A stretch of 64,000 nt of DNA, from positions 992,001-1,056,000 of the forward strand of contig CAVUFN010000016.1 of the NCBI GenBank assembly GCA_963740765.1, written 5' to 3'. The notes beneath the pieces are model-generated. The model ran no database searches. It was not told the origin of the DNA and saw only the letters and a list, made by a program, of their open reading frames with translations. Shown piece by piece: positions 18,506-27,315 of the stretch. The position numbers were made by a program, and so were the translations under genes. The stretch's first letter is position 1. Every line of letters begins with the position of its first letter. The stretch is from DATLGB01 sp963740765. GTDB taxonomy: Bacteria; Actinomycetota; Thermoleophilia; Solirubrobacterales; Solirubrobacteraceae.

Positions 18506-18993
18506 CCGAGCTCGATCCCATCGCCGTCGCGCTCAAGTTCGGCTTCATCGCCGTCCTGTACCTGTTCCTGCTGTGGGTCAGCCGCTCGGCGCTGCGCGAC
18601 CTGCGCCGCACGACGACCACCGACCGCGAGGCGCACGCGCCCGAGTACGAGGACGCCACGGCGATGCACCGCGCCGGCGACGCCATGGAGCCCCACGGAG
18701 GCGCGCCGCGGCTCCGTGTGAAGTCGGCGCCCGGCCTGCGCGCGGGCGCGGCCTACGACCTCGGCGGGGGGGCGCTGCTCGGCCGCGGGACGGAGGCCGA
18801 CATCGTGCTGGAGGACACCTTCTCGAGCTCGCGCCACGCGCGGCTGACCCCGCAGGGTGACGCCGTCGTGCTCGAGGACCTCGGTTCCACCAACGGGACC
18901 TACCTCAATGACGAGCCGCTCGGCGGGCCACAGCCGCTGCACGACGGCGATCGCATCCGCATCGGCGACTCCGAGTTCACCTTCGAGCGCTGA
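18502..18993 (+). CDS. fhaB: FHA-domain protein FhaB (FipA-like)
   Basis: This 163-residue protein has one N-terminal membrane helix (about residues 10-28), a short hydrophilic linker, and an FHA domain with LLGRGTEADIVLEDTFSSSRHARL and DLGSTNGTYLNDEPL. In mycobacteria FhaB/FipA is phosphorylated by the neighbouring kinase and links to FtsZ/FtsQ at the division site. That link is inferred here from synteny. The ATG overlaps the fhaA stop, and pstP starts 4 bases after its stop. Confidence 0.92.
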   Translation: MTELDPIAVALKFGFIAVLYLFLLWVSRSALRDLRRTTTTDREAHAPEYEDATAMHRAGDAMEPHGGAPRLRVKSAPGLRAGAAYDLGGGALLGRGTEADIVLEDTFSSSRHARLTPQGDAVVLEDLGSTNGTYLNDEPLGGPQPLHDGDRIRIGDSEFTFER

Positions 18994-18997
18994 TCGC

Positions 18998-20155
18998 ATG
19001 TTGCGCGTGAGTGAGAAGTGGCAGGGCTCGGACGTCGGCCGCCAGCGGACGGGCAACGAGGACAGCCTGTTCGTGCAGGCGCCGTTGTTCGTGCTCGCGG
19101 ACGGGATGGGCGGCGCCCAGGCGGGCGAGGTCGCCTCCGAGATCGTGATCGAGGCCTTCCGCGCCGCGCTGCCCGCGGACGTCGACGGCCTCGTCGCCAC
19201 GATCGAGCAGGCCAACTCGCGCGTGCACGAGGCCTCCGAGCGCACGCCGGAGTACCACGGCATGGGCACGACCTGCACGGTCGCCTACGTCACCGTCGAC
19301 GAGGTGCTCGTCGCCCACGTCGGCGACTCGCGCTGCTACCTGCTTCGCGACGGCGAGCTGATCCGCATCACCCGCGACCACTCGCTGGTGGGCGAACTGC
19401 TCGACCGCGGCAAGGTCACCGAGGAGGAGGCGCTGACGCATCCGCAGCGCTCCGTCATCACCCGCGCGGTCGGGCCCGAGCCGAGCGTCAAGGTCGACGC
19501 CGAGCGGATCGCCGCGCGCTCCGGCGACGTCTTCCTGCTGTGCAGCGACGGGCTGACCGACATGGTCCGCGACGCCGACGTCACCCGCATCCTGACCACC
19601 GTCCCCTCGCTCGAGCAGGCCGGTCGCAACCTGATCGCCGCCGCCAACGCCGCGGGCGGGCGGGACAACATCACGGTGATCCTGTTCGAGCTCGAGGACG
19701 TCGAGGCCGGCGCGCCGGGTACCGAGCCGGACGGGCAGATCACCACCGTCAACAACCCGGTGGCGCCCGAGCCCGTCTCCGCCGCGCCGCCGCCGCGGAC
19801 CGTCGCCCCCCCGCCGCGCCGGGATCCGGGCGCGCCGGCGCCGGCGACGGGCTTCCGCCGCGTGATCAAGCCGCTGATCGTCATCGCGATCCTGCTCGCC
19901 CTGTTCGGCACGGCCGCCTTCGTCGCGATGCGCGGCGTGTTCTTCGTGGGTCTCGACGCCAACCGCACGGTGACCATCTACCGCGGACTCCCGTACGACA
20001 TCGGCGCCAAGCTCTACACGCGCAACTACACGTCCGGCGTGCGCATCGACCAGGTGCCCGAGAACCGCCGGGCGACGTTCACGAACCACAAGCTGCGGTC
20101 CCTCGACGACGCCAGCGACCTCGTCCGCCAGTTGGAGACGGGGACGGTCAAGTAG
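18998..20155 (+). CDS. pstP: PP2C-type Ser/Thr protein phosphatase PstP
   Basis: The phosphatase reverses PknB-type phosphorylation. The 385-residue product has the PP2C metal-site motifs RTGNEDS, ADGMGG, GDSRCY, SDGLTDM and GGRDNIT in the first 230 residues, then a Pro-rich juxtamembrane stretch, one membrane helix (LIVIAILLALFGTAAFVAM) and an external domain of about 75 residues. I chose the ATG at 18998 because it follows the fhaB stop closely and starts the PP2C fold. The TAG stop is directly followed by the ATG of rodA. Confidence 0.95.
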   Translation: MLRVSEKWQGSDVGRQRTGNEDSLFVQAPLFVLADGMGGAQAGEVASEIVIEAFRAALPADVDGLVATIEQANSRVHEASERTPEYHGMGTTCTVAYVTVDEVLVAHVGDSRCYLLRDGELIRITRDHSLVGELLDRGKVTEEEALTHPQRSVITRAVGPEPSVKVDAERIAARSGDVFLLCSDGLTDMVRDADVTRILTTVPSLEQAGRNLIAAANAAGGRDNITVILFELEDVEAGAPGTEPDGQITTVNNPVAPEPVSAAPPPRTVAPPPRRDPGAPAPATGFRRVIKPLIVIAILLALFGTAAFVAMRGVFFVGLDANRTVTIYRGLPYDIGAKLYTRNYTSGVRIDQVPENRRATFTNHKLRSLDDASDLVRQLETGTVK

Positions 20156-21454
20156 ATGCGGAGCGCTCGCAACCGCGAGCTCCTGGCCCTCGTCCCGGCC
20201 TCGCTGCTGGTGGCGGCGGGCTTCTCCGCGATCTTCATCCAGCGCTCGCAGGTCCTCGACAACGTCTCGCTGACCTACGGCGGCATCTTCCTCGGCCTGT
20301 GCGTCGCGACGCACATCGTGATCCGCTTCACGCTGCCCGACGCCGACCCGTACCTGTTCCCGCTCGTCGCCGTGCTCGCCTGCTTCGGCTTGGTCATCAT
20401 CTACCGGCTCGACCCGGGCAAGGCGCTCAGCCAGGCGTACTGGTTCGTGGCGGGACTCGTCCTGTTCAGCGGGACGATCATCGCGCTGCGCAAGGACTTC
20501 CGCGTGCTCGAGCACTACCGCTACACGATCGCGGCCGCCGCGCTGCTGCTGCTGATCCTGCCGCGCGTGCCCGGCGTCGGCTCGCAGACCAACGGCGCCT
20601 ACCTGGGTGTCGACGCCGGTCCGATCGCGTTCCAGCCGGCCGAGTTCGCCAAGCTCGGCATCGTCATCTTCCTCGCCGCGTACCTGCGCGAGACGCGCGA
20701 CGTGCTGGTCATCAACGCGCGCCGCTTCCTCGGCATCACGTTCCCGCCGCTCAAGCACTTCGGACCGCTGCTGGCGATCTGGGCGACGGCGATGTTCCTG
20801 CTCTTCTTCATCCGCGACATCGGGTCGTCGCTGATGTTCTTCGGTGCCTTCCTGGCGATCCTCTACGTGGCCACCAACCGCGTCGGCTTCGTGGTGGTCG
20901 GGCTGATCGCGTTCGGCGTCGGCGCCTGGGCCCTGGTCGGGCTCGAAGGCCACATCGCCGACCGCGTCGACGTCTGGATGAACCCGTTCGACCGCGACCT
21001 CTACGACAAGGTCGGCGGGTCCTTCCAGGTCGCGCAGGGCCTGTTCGCACAGGCCGACGGCGGGCTCTTCGGAACCGGCCTCGGTGCCTCGCTGATCCTG
21101 ACCCCGAAGGACGTGACGCCGACGGACTCGATCTACGCGGTGATCGTCAACGAGCTCGGGCTGGCGGGCGCGTGCGGGCTGCTGCTCGTCTACCTGCTGG
21201 TGGTCGAGCGCGGCTTCAAGACGGCGATGATCGCGCGGGACTCGTTCTCGACGCTGCTGGCGAGCGGGCTGACGGCGGTCTTCGCGCTGCAGGTGTTCGT
21301 GATCGTCGGGGGCAACACCCGCGTGATCCCGCTCACCGGCGTGACGCTGCCGTTCGTCTCCTACGGCGGCTCGTCGATCGTGGCGAACTTCGTGCTGCTG
21401 GCCCTGCTGCTGCTGGTGTCCGACCGCGCGCGCCGGGAGGCGGTGCGGGGATGA
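20156..21454 (+). CDS. rodA: SEDS-family peptidoglycan polymerase RodA/FtsW
   Basis: The 432-residue polytopic membrane protein polymerises lipid II into glycan strands. It shows the SEDS family pattern of about ten helices and conserved segments AEFAKLGIVIFLAAYL, RDIGSSLMFFGAFLAILY, and near the end TGVTLPFVSYGGSSIVANF. The location directly before a class B PBP and beside pstP and pknB suggests RodA rather than FtsW. The ATG follows the pstP stop with no gap and its TGA overlaps the pbpA ATG (21451-21454). Confidence 0.95.
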   Translation: MRSARNRELLALVPASLLVAAGFSAIFIQRSQVLDNVSLTYGGIFLGLCVATHIVIRFTLPDADPYLFPLVAVLACFGLVIIYRLDPGKALSQAYWFVAGLVLFSGTIIALRKDFRVLEHYRYTIAAAALLLLILPRVPGVGSQTNGAYLGVDAGPIAFQPAEFAKLGIVIFLAAYLRETRDVLVINARRFLGITFPPLKHFGPLLAIWATAMFLLFFIRDIGSSLMFFGAFLAILYVATNRVGFVVVGLIAFGVGAWALVGLEGHIADRVDVWMNPFDRDLYDKVGGSFQVAQGLFAQADGGLFGTGLGASLILTPKDVTPTDSIYAVIVNELGLAGACGLLLVYLLVVERGFKTAMIARDSFSTLLASGLTAVFALQVFVIVGGNTRVIPLTGVTLPFVSYGGSSIVANFVLLALLLLVSDRARREAVRG

Positions 21455-22878
21455 AGACCGCCATCGTCAAGCTCTACGGCGCGATCATCCTGCTTTTCGC
21501 GGTGTTGATCGGCTTCACGTCGTACTGGTCGGTGTTCGACGCCAAGGCGCTCAACGAGGAGCCGATCAACAAGCGCCAGGCGCTCAAGGACCAGCGCATC
21601 CACCGCGGCACGATCCGGACGGCGGACGACGAGCTGATCGCGGGCTCGGTCAAGCAGTCCGACAACACCTACCGGCGCCGCTATCCGCTCGGCGCCCTGT
21701 TCGGCCAGCCCGTCGGCTACTCCTACGCCAACCTCGGCGCGAGCGGGCTCGAGCAGTCCTACGAGGACCGGCTCACCGACCGGCGCTCGGAGCTCGTGGG
21801 CGTGTTCGATTCGCTGCTCGGCCGCAAGCGCGTCGGCCAGGACCTCGAGACGACGCTCGACGCCAAGGTCCAGCGGATCGCCCAGCAGGGGCTGGACGCG
21901 TCCCCGAGCGGCCGCGGCGCCGCGGTGGCGATGGACGTCAAGACCGGCGCGGTGCGGGCGATGGTGTCCGCGCCCGGCTTCGATCCGTCCAACCTCGACA
22001 AGGGCCGCACGTTCTCCAGGCTCTCGACCGACAACGACGACACGCCGCTGGTCAACCGCGCCACGCAGGGCCTGTTCCCGCCGGGCTCGACCTTCAAGGC
22101 CGTGACCGCCGCCGCCGCCGTCGACAGCGGCGACTACACGCCGGAGTCGACGATCTCCGGCGAGAACGGCAAGGTCATCTCCGGCGTCCCGCTGCAGAAC
22201 TTCGCCGGCGAGGACTTCGGCGCGATCTCGCTGACCGTGGCGCTCACCAACTCGGTCAACACCGTCTTCGGCGAGATCGGCGAGAAGCTCGGCAAGAAGA
22301 CGATGCGCGACTACATGCAGCGCTTCGGATTCGAGGCGGCGCCGCCCATCGACCTGCCGGCCTCCCAGCTCCCGCGCTCGGGCGAGCGCCGCAACGGCAG
22401 GCTGATCCCGGCCACGTCGCGGTTCGTCGACGTCGGGCGCATGGCGATCGGGCAGGACAAGCTGCTCGTGTCCCCGCTGCAGATGGCCTCCGTCGCGCAG
22501 ACGATCGGCAACGGCGGCGTGCGCATGGAGCCCTACCTGGTCGAGAAGGCGTTCGACGACGACGGCCGCACGGCGTACAACCGCGACCCCGACGAGGCCG
22601 AGCGGGTGATGTCCGAGGATTCCGCCGCCGCTGTCACCGCCATGATGCAGCAGGTGGTCAAGGAAGGCACCGGCACGGCGGCGGCGCTGAGCGGCGTCGA
22701 CCTCGCGGGCAAGACCGGGACCGCCGAGCTCAACAACAACGGCCTCAACGACCTGTGGTTCATCGGCTTCACGGACGAGCACGCTGTCGCGGTGATGGTC
22801 GAGCGCGTCCAGGGCGGGACGGGCGGGACGGTCGCCGCGCCGATCGCCAAGGCGATGCTGGAGTCCCTCGGTGACTGA
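21451..22878 (+). CDS. pbpA: Class B penicillin-binding protein PbpA
   Basis: This transpeptidase crosslinks glycan strands made by RodA. The 475-residue protein has an N-terminal membrane anchor (about 5-25), a pedestal domain, and a transpeptidase domain with active-site Ser213 in STFK, Ser268 in SVN and Lys421 in KTGTAE. The length is normal for actinobacterial PbpA. The ATG overlaps the rodA stop, and the last 8 bases overlap the start of pknB. The penicillin-target motifs are intact. Confidence 0.95.
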   Translation: MKTAIVKLYGAIILLFAVLIGFTSYWSVFDAKALNEEPINKRQALKDQRIHRGTIRTADDELIAGSVKQSDNTYRRRYPLGALFGQPVGYSYANLGASGLEQSYEDRLTDRRSELVGVFDSLLGRKRVGQDLETTLDAKVQRIAQQGLDASPSGRGAAVAMDVKTGAVRAMVSAPGFDPSNLDKGRTFSRLSTDNDDTPLVNRATQGLFPPGSTFKAVTAAAAVDSGDYTPESTISGENGKVISGVPLQNFAGEDFGAISLTVALTNSVNTVFGEIGEKLGKKTMRDYMQRFGFEAAPPIDLPASQLPRSGERRNGRLIPATSRFVDVGRMAIGQDKLLVSPLQMASVAQTIGNGGVRMEPYLVEKAFDDDGRTAYNRDPDEAERVMSEDSAAAVTAMMQQVVKEGTGTAAALSGVDLAGKTGTAELNNNGLNDLWFIGFTDEHAVAVMVERVQGGTGGTVAAPIAKAMLESLGD

Positions 22879-24781
22879 TCCGCTCAAGGAGAGCATCGAC
22901 TCCGGCGAGATCGTCGACGACCGCTACACGGTGGTGTCGCGGATCGGCGCGGGCGGCATGGCCGACGTGTACTGCGCCGAGGACGCCCAGCTCGGGCGCC
23001 GCGTCGCGCTGAAGGTCCTGCACCGCCGCTTTGCCTCCGACACGGAGTTCGTGGAGCGCTTCCGGCGTGAGGCCAGCGCCGCGGCCGGCCTGCAGCACCC
23101 CAACGTCGTCCAGGTCTTCGATCGCGGCGAGCTCGACGGCACCTACTACATCGCGATGGAGCTCCTGGAGGGGCGGACGCTCAAGCAGCTCGTCCGCGAG
23201 GAGGGGCCGCTGGACCCGCAGCGCGCCATCGACATCACGATCCAGGTGCTGCGCGCCGCGCGCTTCGCCCACAAGCGCGGGATCATCCACCGCGACTTCA
23301 AGCCCCACAACGTCATCGTCGACGGCGAGGGCCGCGTCAAGGTCACCGACTTCGGCATCGCCCGCGCGGGCGCGTCGGACATGACGGAGACGGGCGCGAT
23401 CATGGGCACGGCCGCCTACCTGTCGCCCGAGCAGGCCCAGGGGCACGCCGTCAGCGCGTCCTCCGATCTCTACTCCGTCGGCATCCTGCTCTACGAGCTG
23501 CTCACCGGCGCACCGCCGTTCGACGCGGAATCGGCCGTGTCGATCGCCCTCAAGCAGGTCAACGAGGCGCCCGCCCCGCCGCGGTCGGTCAACCCCGCCG
23601 TGTCACCGGAGCTCGAGGACGTCGTCCTGCGCGCACTGCAGAAGGACCCGTCGCAGCGGTACGCGGAGGCCGACGAGTTCATCGGCGCGCTGGAGGCGGT
23701 GCGCGACTACCCGGCGCGTCCCGACCTCGCGCAACGCACGGGCGACCTCACGGGCGTCTACCCGGCCCTCGGGCTGTACTCCGACGAGGTCGAGGCCGAG
23801 CGCCGCCGCCGCGGGGGGCGCTTCTGGGCGCTGATCGTCCTGGTCGTGCTCGCGCTGGCGGCGATCGCGGTGGGCGCGTACCTGCTGATGCGGCCGAAGG
23901 AGGTCAAGGTGCCCAAGGTGGTCGGGCAGACCTCGCGCGTGGCCACGACACGCCTCAACAACCTCGGCTTCGAGGTCGAGCTGACCCAACTGCGCAACCC
24001 CGACGTGCCCGAGGACACCGTCAGCCGGCAGCGGCCGGGCCCGGGCGAGAAGGCGGACGAGGGCTCGACCGTCACCATCTACGTGTCGACCGGCCCGGGC
24101 CAAGCCGACGTGCCCGACGTGGTCGGCTCCAAGGAGGAGACCGCCCGCCGGCGGATGGAGAAGGCCGGCTTCAAGGTGGACGTCGAGGAGGCGTTCTCGG
24201 AGACGGTCAGGAAGGGCCGCGTGATCGACACGCGCCCGTCCGCGCAGACGCAGATCGACCTCGGCAAGACCGTCACGCTGATCGTGTCCAGGGGACCCGA
24301 GGAGGCGGAGGTGCCCGACGTGATCGGGCTCAGCCAGGCGGAGGCGACGGCGCAGCTGCAGGACGCCGGCTTCGAGGTGACGACGACCAAGAAGGAGTCC
24401 ACGACGGCGGAGGCAGGCACGGTCACCGCGTCGTCGCCCGGCGCGGGTGAGACCCTGCGCAAGGGGGAGACGGTCGCGCTGACGATTGCCAAGGTGCCCG
24501 CGGAGGTGGACGTTCCCGACGTGCGCGGCGAGACCGTCAACGAGGCCCTCGGCGACCTCGGCGACGCCGGCCTGCAGGTGCGCCAGCTCAAGCGTTCGGT
24601 GGACTCACCCGACGAGGACGGGATCGTGCTCGACCAGGACCCGGCGTCCGGCAAGCTGCGCAAGGGCGAGACGGTGACGATCACCTACGGCGTCTTCGAC
24701 GACTCCTCGCTGGACCCGGAGCCCGACGACACGGTCACGCCGGAGCCGAGCGCGTCCCCGGCCCCCACGGCCACGCCGTGA
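22871..24781 (+). CDS. pknB: PASTA-domain Ser/Thr protein kinase PknB
   Basis: This is the main cell-wall sensor kinase of actinobacteria. The 636-residue protein has Lys48 (VALKVL), catalytic Asp142 and Asp160 in DFGIA. The catalytic loop reads HRDFKPHN, with Phe where Leu is usual. A membrane helix lies at about 318-340, and four PASTA repeats follow (starting at VKVPKVVGQ, ADVPDVVGS, AEVPDVIGL and VDVPDVRGE), then an acidic Pro/Thr-rich tail. PASTA repeats bind muropeptides or lipid II. The GTG start lies within the last codons of pbpA. It ends the kinase-to-pknB operon of seven overlapping or adjacent genes. Confidence 0.95.
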   Translation: MTDPLKESIDSGEIVDDRYTVVSRIGAGGMADVYCAEDAQLGRRVALKVLHRRFASDTEFVERFRREASAAAGLQHPNVVQVFDRGELDGTYYIAMELLEGRTLKQLVREEGPLDPQRAIDITIQVLRAARFAHKRGIIHRDFKPHNVIVDGEGRVKVTDFGIARAGASDMTETGAIMGTAAYLSPEQAQGHAVSASSDLYSVGILLYELLTGAPPFDAESAVSIALKQVNEAPAPPRSVNPAVSPELEDVVLRALQKDPSQRYAEADEFIGALEAVRDYPARPDLAQRTGDLTGVYPALGLYSDEVEAERRRRGGRFWALIVLVVLALAAIAVGAYLLMRPKEVKVPKVVGQTSRVATTRLNNLGFEVELTQLRNPDVPEDTVSRQRPGPGEKADEGSTVTIYVSTGPGQADVPDVVGSKEETARRRMEKAGFKVDVEEAFSETVRKGRVIDTRPSAQTQIDLGKTVTLIVSRGPEEAEVPDVIGLSQAEATAQLQDAGFEVTTTKKESTTAEAGTVTASSPGAGETLRKGETVALTIAKVPAEVDVPDVRGETVNEALGDLGDAGLQVRQLKRSVDSPDEDGIVLDQDPASGKLRKGETVTITYGVFDDSSLDPEPDDTVTPEPSASPAPTATP

Positions 24782-24801
24782 TCGCGAAGCATCGAGAAAG
24801 C

Positions 24802-24818
24802 ACCGGCCGGAGGCCGGT
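24802..24818 (+). promoter_or_regulatory. Hairpin that includes the ddl Shine-Dalgarno
   Basis: ACCGGCC (24802-24808) and GGCCGGT (24812-24818) form a 7-bp stem with a 3-base loop. The likely Shine-Dalgarno GGAGG (24809-24813) lies in the loop and the start of the second arm, 11 bases before the TTG. It could limit ddl translation or act as a partial terminator after pknB. Confidence 0.35.
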
Positions 24819-24824
24819 CGCAAC

Positions 24825-25775
24825 TTGAGGGTCGCGGTCCTCAGCGGCGGCCGGTCGTCCGAGCACGATGTGTCGCTCGCCTCCGGCGCGGCGGTGCGCG
24901 GAGGCCTCGCGGAGGCCGGTCACGAGGTCGTCGACGTCCACCTCACCCGCGCGGGCGCCTGGACGGTCGAGGGCCGCGCGGTGACGCTGACCCCGGGCGA
25001 CGGCCTGGCCGGCGCGGACGCCGTCTTCCCCGTCCTGCACGGCCCCTACGGCGAGGACGGGACGGTCCAGGGTCTGCTCGAGCTGCTCGACGTCCCCTAC
25101 GTCGGTGGCGGAGTGCTGGCGTCGTCGCTGTGCATGGACAAGGTCGTCTTCAAGGAGGTGCTGGCGGCCGCCGGCATCCCGCAGGTCGACTACGTCGCGC
25201 TGCGGCCGGGCGATGCGCCCGAGGCGGTGCACCGCCTGGGGCTGCCCGTGTTCGTCAAGCCGGCGCGGGCGGGCTCGTCGATCGGCATCGTCAAGGTCAC
25301 CGACTGGTCGGAGCTCGACGCGGCGCTGGAGACCGCGTTCGGCTACGACACGCTGGTGATCGCCGAGGCCATGTCGGACGGGCTCGAGGTCGAGTGCGCG
25401 GTGCTCGGAAACGCCGAGCCGGAGGCCAGCGTCCCCGGCGAGATCGTCCTCACGGGCGGGGCGGACTGGTACGACTACGAGGCCAAGTACGCGGCGGGCG
25501 GCATGGAGCTGGTCGTCCCGGCCCGCGTCCCGGCCGCCGCGATCGAAGAGGTCCGCCGCCTCGCCGTCGAGACCTTCCTGCGGACGGACTGCGCCGGTCT
25601 CGCGCGCGTCGACTTCTTCGTCGAGGGCGACCGCGTCCTCGTCAACGAGCTCAACACTCTTCCCGGCTTCACGCCGACCTCGGTGTACGCCTCGCTGTGG
25701 GCCGCGTCCGGGATCGACTTCCCGACGCTCTGCGATCGGCTCGTCGCGCTCGCGCTCGAGCGATCGGGCCGCTGA
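24825..25775 (+). CDS. ddl: D-alanine--D-alanine ligase
   Basis: It makes the D-Ala-D-Ala dipeptide for peptidoglycan precursors. The 316-residue ATP-grasp protein starts MRVAVLSGGRSSEHDVSLASG and has VFPVLHGPYGEDGTVQG, VKPARAGSSIGI, and the metal-binding VNELNTLPGFTPTSVY near the C-terminus. The TTG start is the one that begins the canonical N-terminal motif, with GGAGG upstream. It follows pknB by 43 bases. The family usually starts at ATG or GTG, so the weak TTG and the hairpin over the ribosome site suggest low expression. Confidence 0.94.
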   Translation: MRVAVLSGGRSSEHDVSLASGAAVRGGLAEAGHEVVDVHLTRAGAWTVEGRAVTLTPGDGLAGADAVFPVLHGPYGEDGTVQGLLELLDVPYVGGGVLASSLCMDKVVFKEVLAAAGIPQVDYVALRPGDAPEAVHRLGLPVFVKPARAGSSIGIVKVTDWSELDAALETAFGYDTLVIAEAMSDGLEVECAVLGNAEPEASVPGEIVLTGGADWYDYEAKYAAGGMELVVPARVPAAAIEEVRRLAVETFLRTDCAGLARVDFFVEGDRVLVNELNTLPGFTPTSVYASLWAASGIDFPTLCDRLVALALERSGR

Positions 25776-25778
25776 CCG

Positions 25779-27290
25779 CTATTTGGTCTCGAACAGGGAG
25801 ACGGTGCCGATCTCGACGTGGTCGTCGTCCGGCGGGAGCTGCGTGATCCAGATCAGGTAGTACCGGTAGCTCTCGTCCCCGGTGTCGACCTGGAAGGTCT
25901 TCTTCTTGGCCGTCACGGTGCCGCTCCCGACCTCCGTCCAGCCGCCGATGTCCTCGGGGACGGCGCCGGGCGGGGCGGCGTAGATCGTCGCCTCCCAGCC
26001 CGGGGTCGGGCTCTGGACCCGCAGGGCCGTGGCCACGAGCTCGGGCTTGGCGTCGATGTAGAGCCCGACGCCCGACTTCGGCCCGTTGGCGCCCGCGATC
26101 TGGTGGTTCTGGTAGCGCTCGGTGTCCCAGACGGTGCCCGGGTCGCCGTCGACGGCGAGCGGCGCGGCGGTCGAGTGCTCCTCCGCGTCGCCCTCCGGGT
26201 CGTAGGCGTGCGCGGAGCCTCGCTCCACGGAGACGTTGCTCGTGCCCTTGGGCGCGGCGCCGCGCGGGGCGCCGGTCCCCTTGCGCACCGGGTTGCCGGT
26301 GTCGAGGACCAGGACGAGCGCAGCGACCACGGCGATCATCACCCCGACGAGCGTCACGGCGATGATGGGCCGGCGTGCGCGCAGGCGGAAGGGGATCGAC
26401 TCGGCCGGCAGGGTGCGCAGCACGGCGGTCGCCTCGCCCGTCGAGCGGCCGCGGCGGGCGGCCTCGTGCGCGAGCGCGTCCTCGAGGTCGTCCTCGAGCG
26501 AGACCGTGTCCGCGTAGCGCGCATCGAGCGACTTGGTGGTCATGCGGTCGAGGACGGAGGCGACGCTCGCGCTGACCTCGGGCCGGATGCGCAGGATGTC
26601 CGGGATGTCCTCGCGGACGTGTTTCATCGCGACGGCGACCTGGTTCTCGCCGTGGAAGGGGACGTCGCCCGCCAGCATCTCGTAGAGGACGACCCCGAGC
26701 GAGTAGATGTCCGACTGGCCGTTGACGGCGTGGCCGAGGGCCTGCTCGGGGGAGACGTAGTCCGTCGTCCCGAGGACGCGGCCGTCGGCGGTGAGGCCGT
26801 CCTCGTCGAGCGAGCGGGCGATGCCGAAGTCGGTGACCTTGGCCATCCCCTCCTCGTCGATGAGGACGTTCTGGGGCTTGATGTCGCGGTGGACGATCCC
26901 GCGGCCGTGGGCGGCGCCGAGGGCGCGCGTGATCTCGATGGCGTAGGCGAGCGACTCGTCGACGGGCAGCTCGCCGCAGCGGCGGATGCGGTCCTTGAGC
27001 GTCTCGCCCTCGACGTACTCGAAGACGATGTAGGGGCGGCCGTCGTCCTCGCCCGCGTCGATGACCCCGACGATGTGCGGGTGGGAGAACTGGGCGACGG
27101 CGCGGGCCTCGCGGCGGAAGCGCTCGAGCTGGTCGGAGTCCGACGCGATCTCGCGGTGCATGAGCTTGACCGCGACGACGCGCTCGAGCGTCGTGTCGAA
27201 CGCGCGGTACACGGTCGACATCCCGCCGGTGCCGATCTGGGCGTCGAGGCGGTAGCGCCCGGAGAGCAGGGTGCCGACGAGCGGGCTCAT
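25779..27290 (-). CDS. Membrane Ser/Thr protein kinase with extracytoplasmic discoidin-like domain
   Basis: The 503-residue kinase has Lys42, catalytic Asp136 (HRDIKPQN) and Asp154 (DFGIA), all intact. One membrane helix lies at about 308-330. Outside, instead of PASTA repeats, residues from about 350 resemble a discoidin/F5-F8 type C galactose-binding fold (AAPLAVDGDPGTVWDTERYQ, then GLYIDAKPELVATALRVQSP and EIGTVSLFE at the end). Such folds often bind sugars, so a glycan sensor is an inference. It converges on ddl with 3 bases between the stops. TAGGCG lies 6 bases before the ATG. Confidence 0.9.
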   Translation of the reverse strand: MSPLVGTLLSGRYRLDAQIGTGGMSTVYRAFDTTLERVVAVKLMHREIASDSDQLERFRREARAVAQFSHPHIVGVIDAGEDDGRPYIVFEYVEGETLKDRIRRCGELPVDESLAYAIEITRALGAAHGRGIVHRDIKPQNVLIDEEGMAKVTDFGIARSLDEDGLTADGRVLGTTDYVSPEQALGHAVNGQSDIYSLGVVLYEMLAGDVPFHGENQVAVAMKHVREDIPDILRIRPEVSASVASVLDRMTTKSLDARYADTVSLEDDLEDALAHEAARRGRSTGEATAVLRTLPAESIPFRLRARRPIIAVTLVGVMIAVVAALVLVLDTGNPVRKGTGAPRGAAPKGTSNVSVERGSAHAYDPEGDAEEHSTAAPLAVDGDPGTVWDTERYQNHQIAGANGPKSGVGLYIDAKPELVATALRVQSPTPGWEATIYAAPPGAVPEDIGGWTEVGSGTVTAKKKTFQVDTGDESYRYYLIWITQLPPDDDHVEIGTVSLFETK

Positions 27291-27315
27291 GTCCGCCGCC
27301 TATGTTCGCAGAGGC

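Noticed and set aside
24795..24825. Hairpin before ddl as a strong pknB terminator
   Set aside because: No T-run follows, and the stem contains the ddl Shine-Dalgarno.
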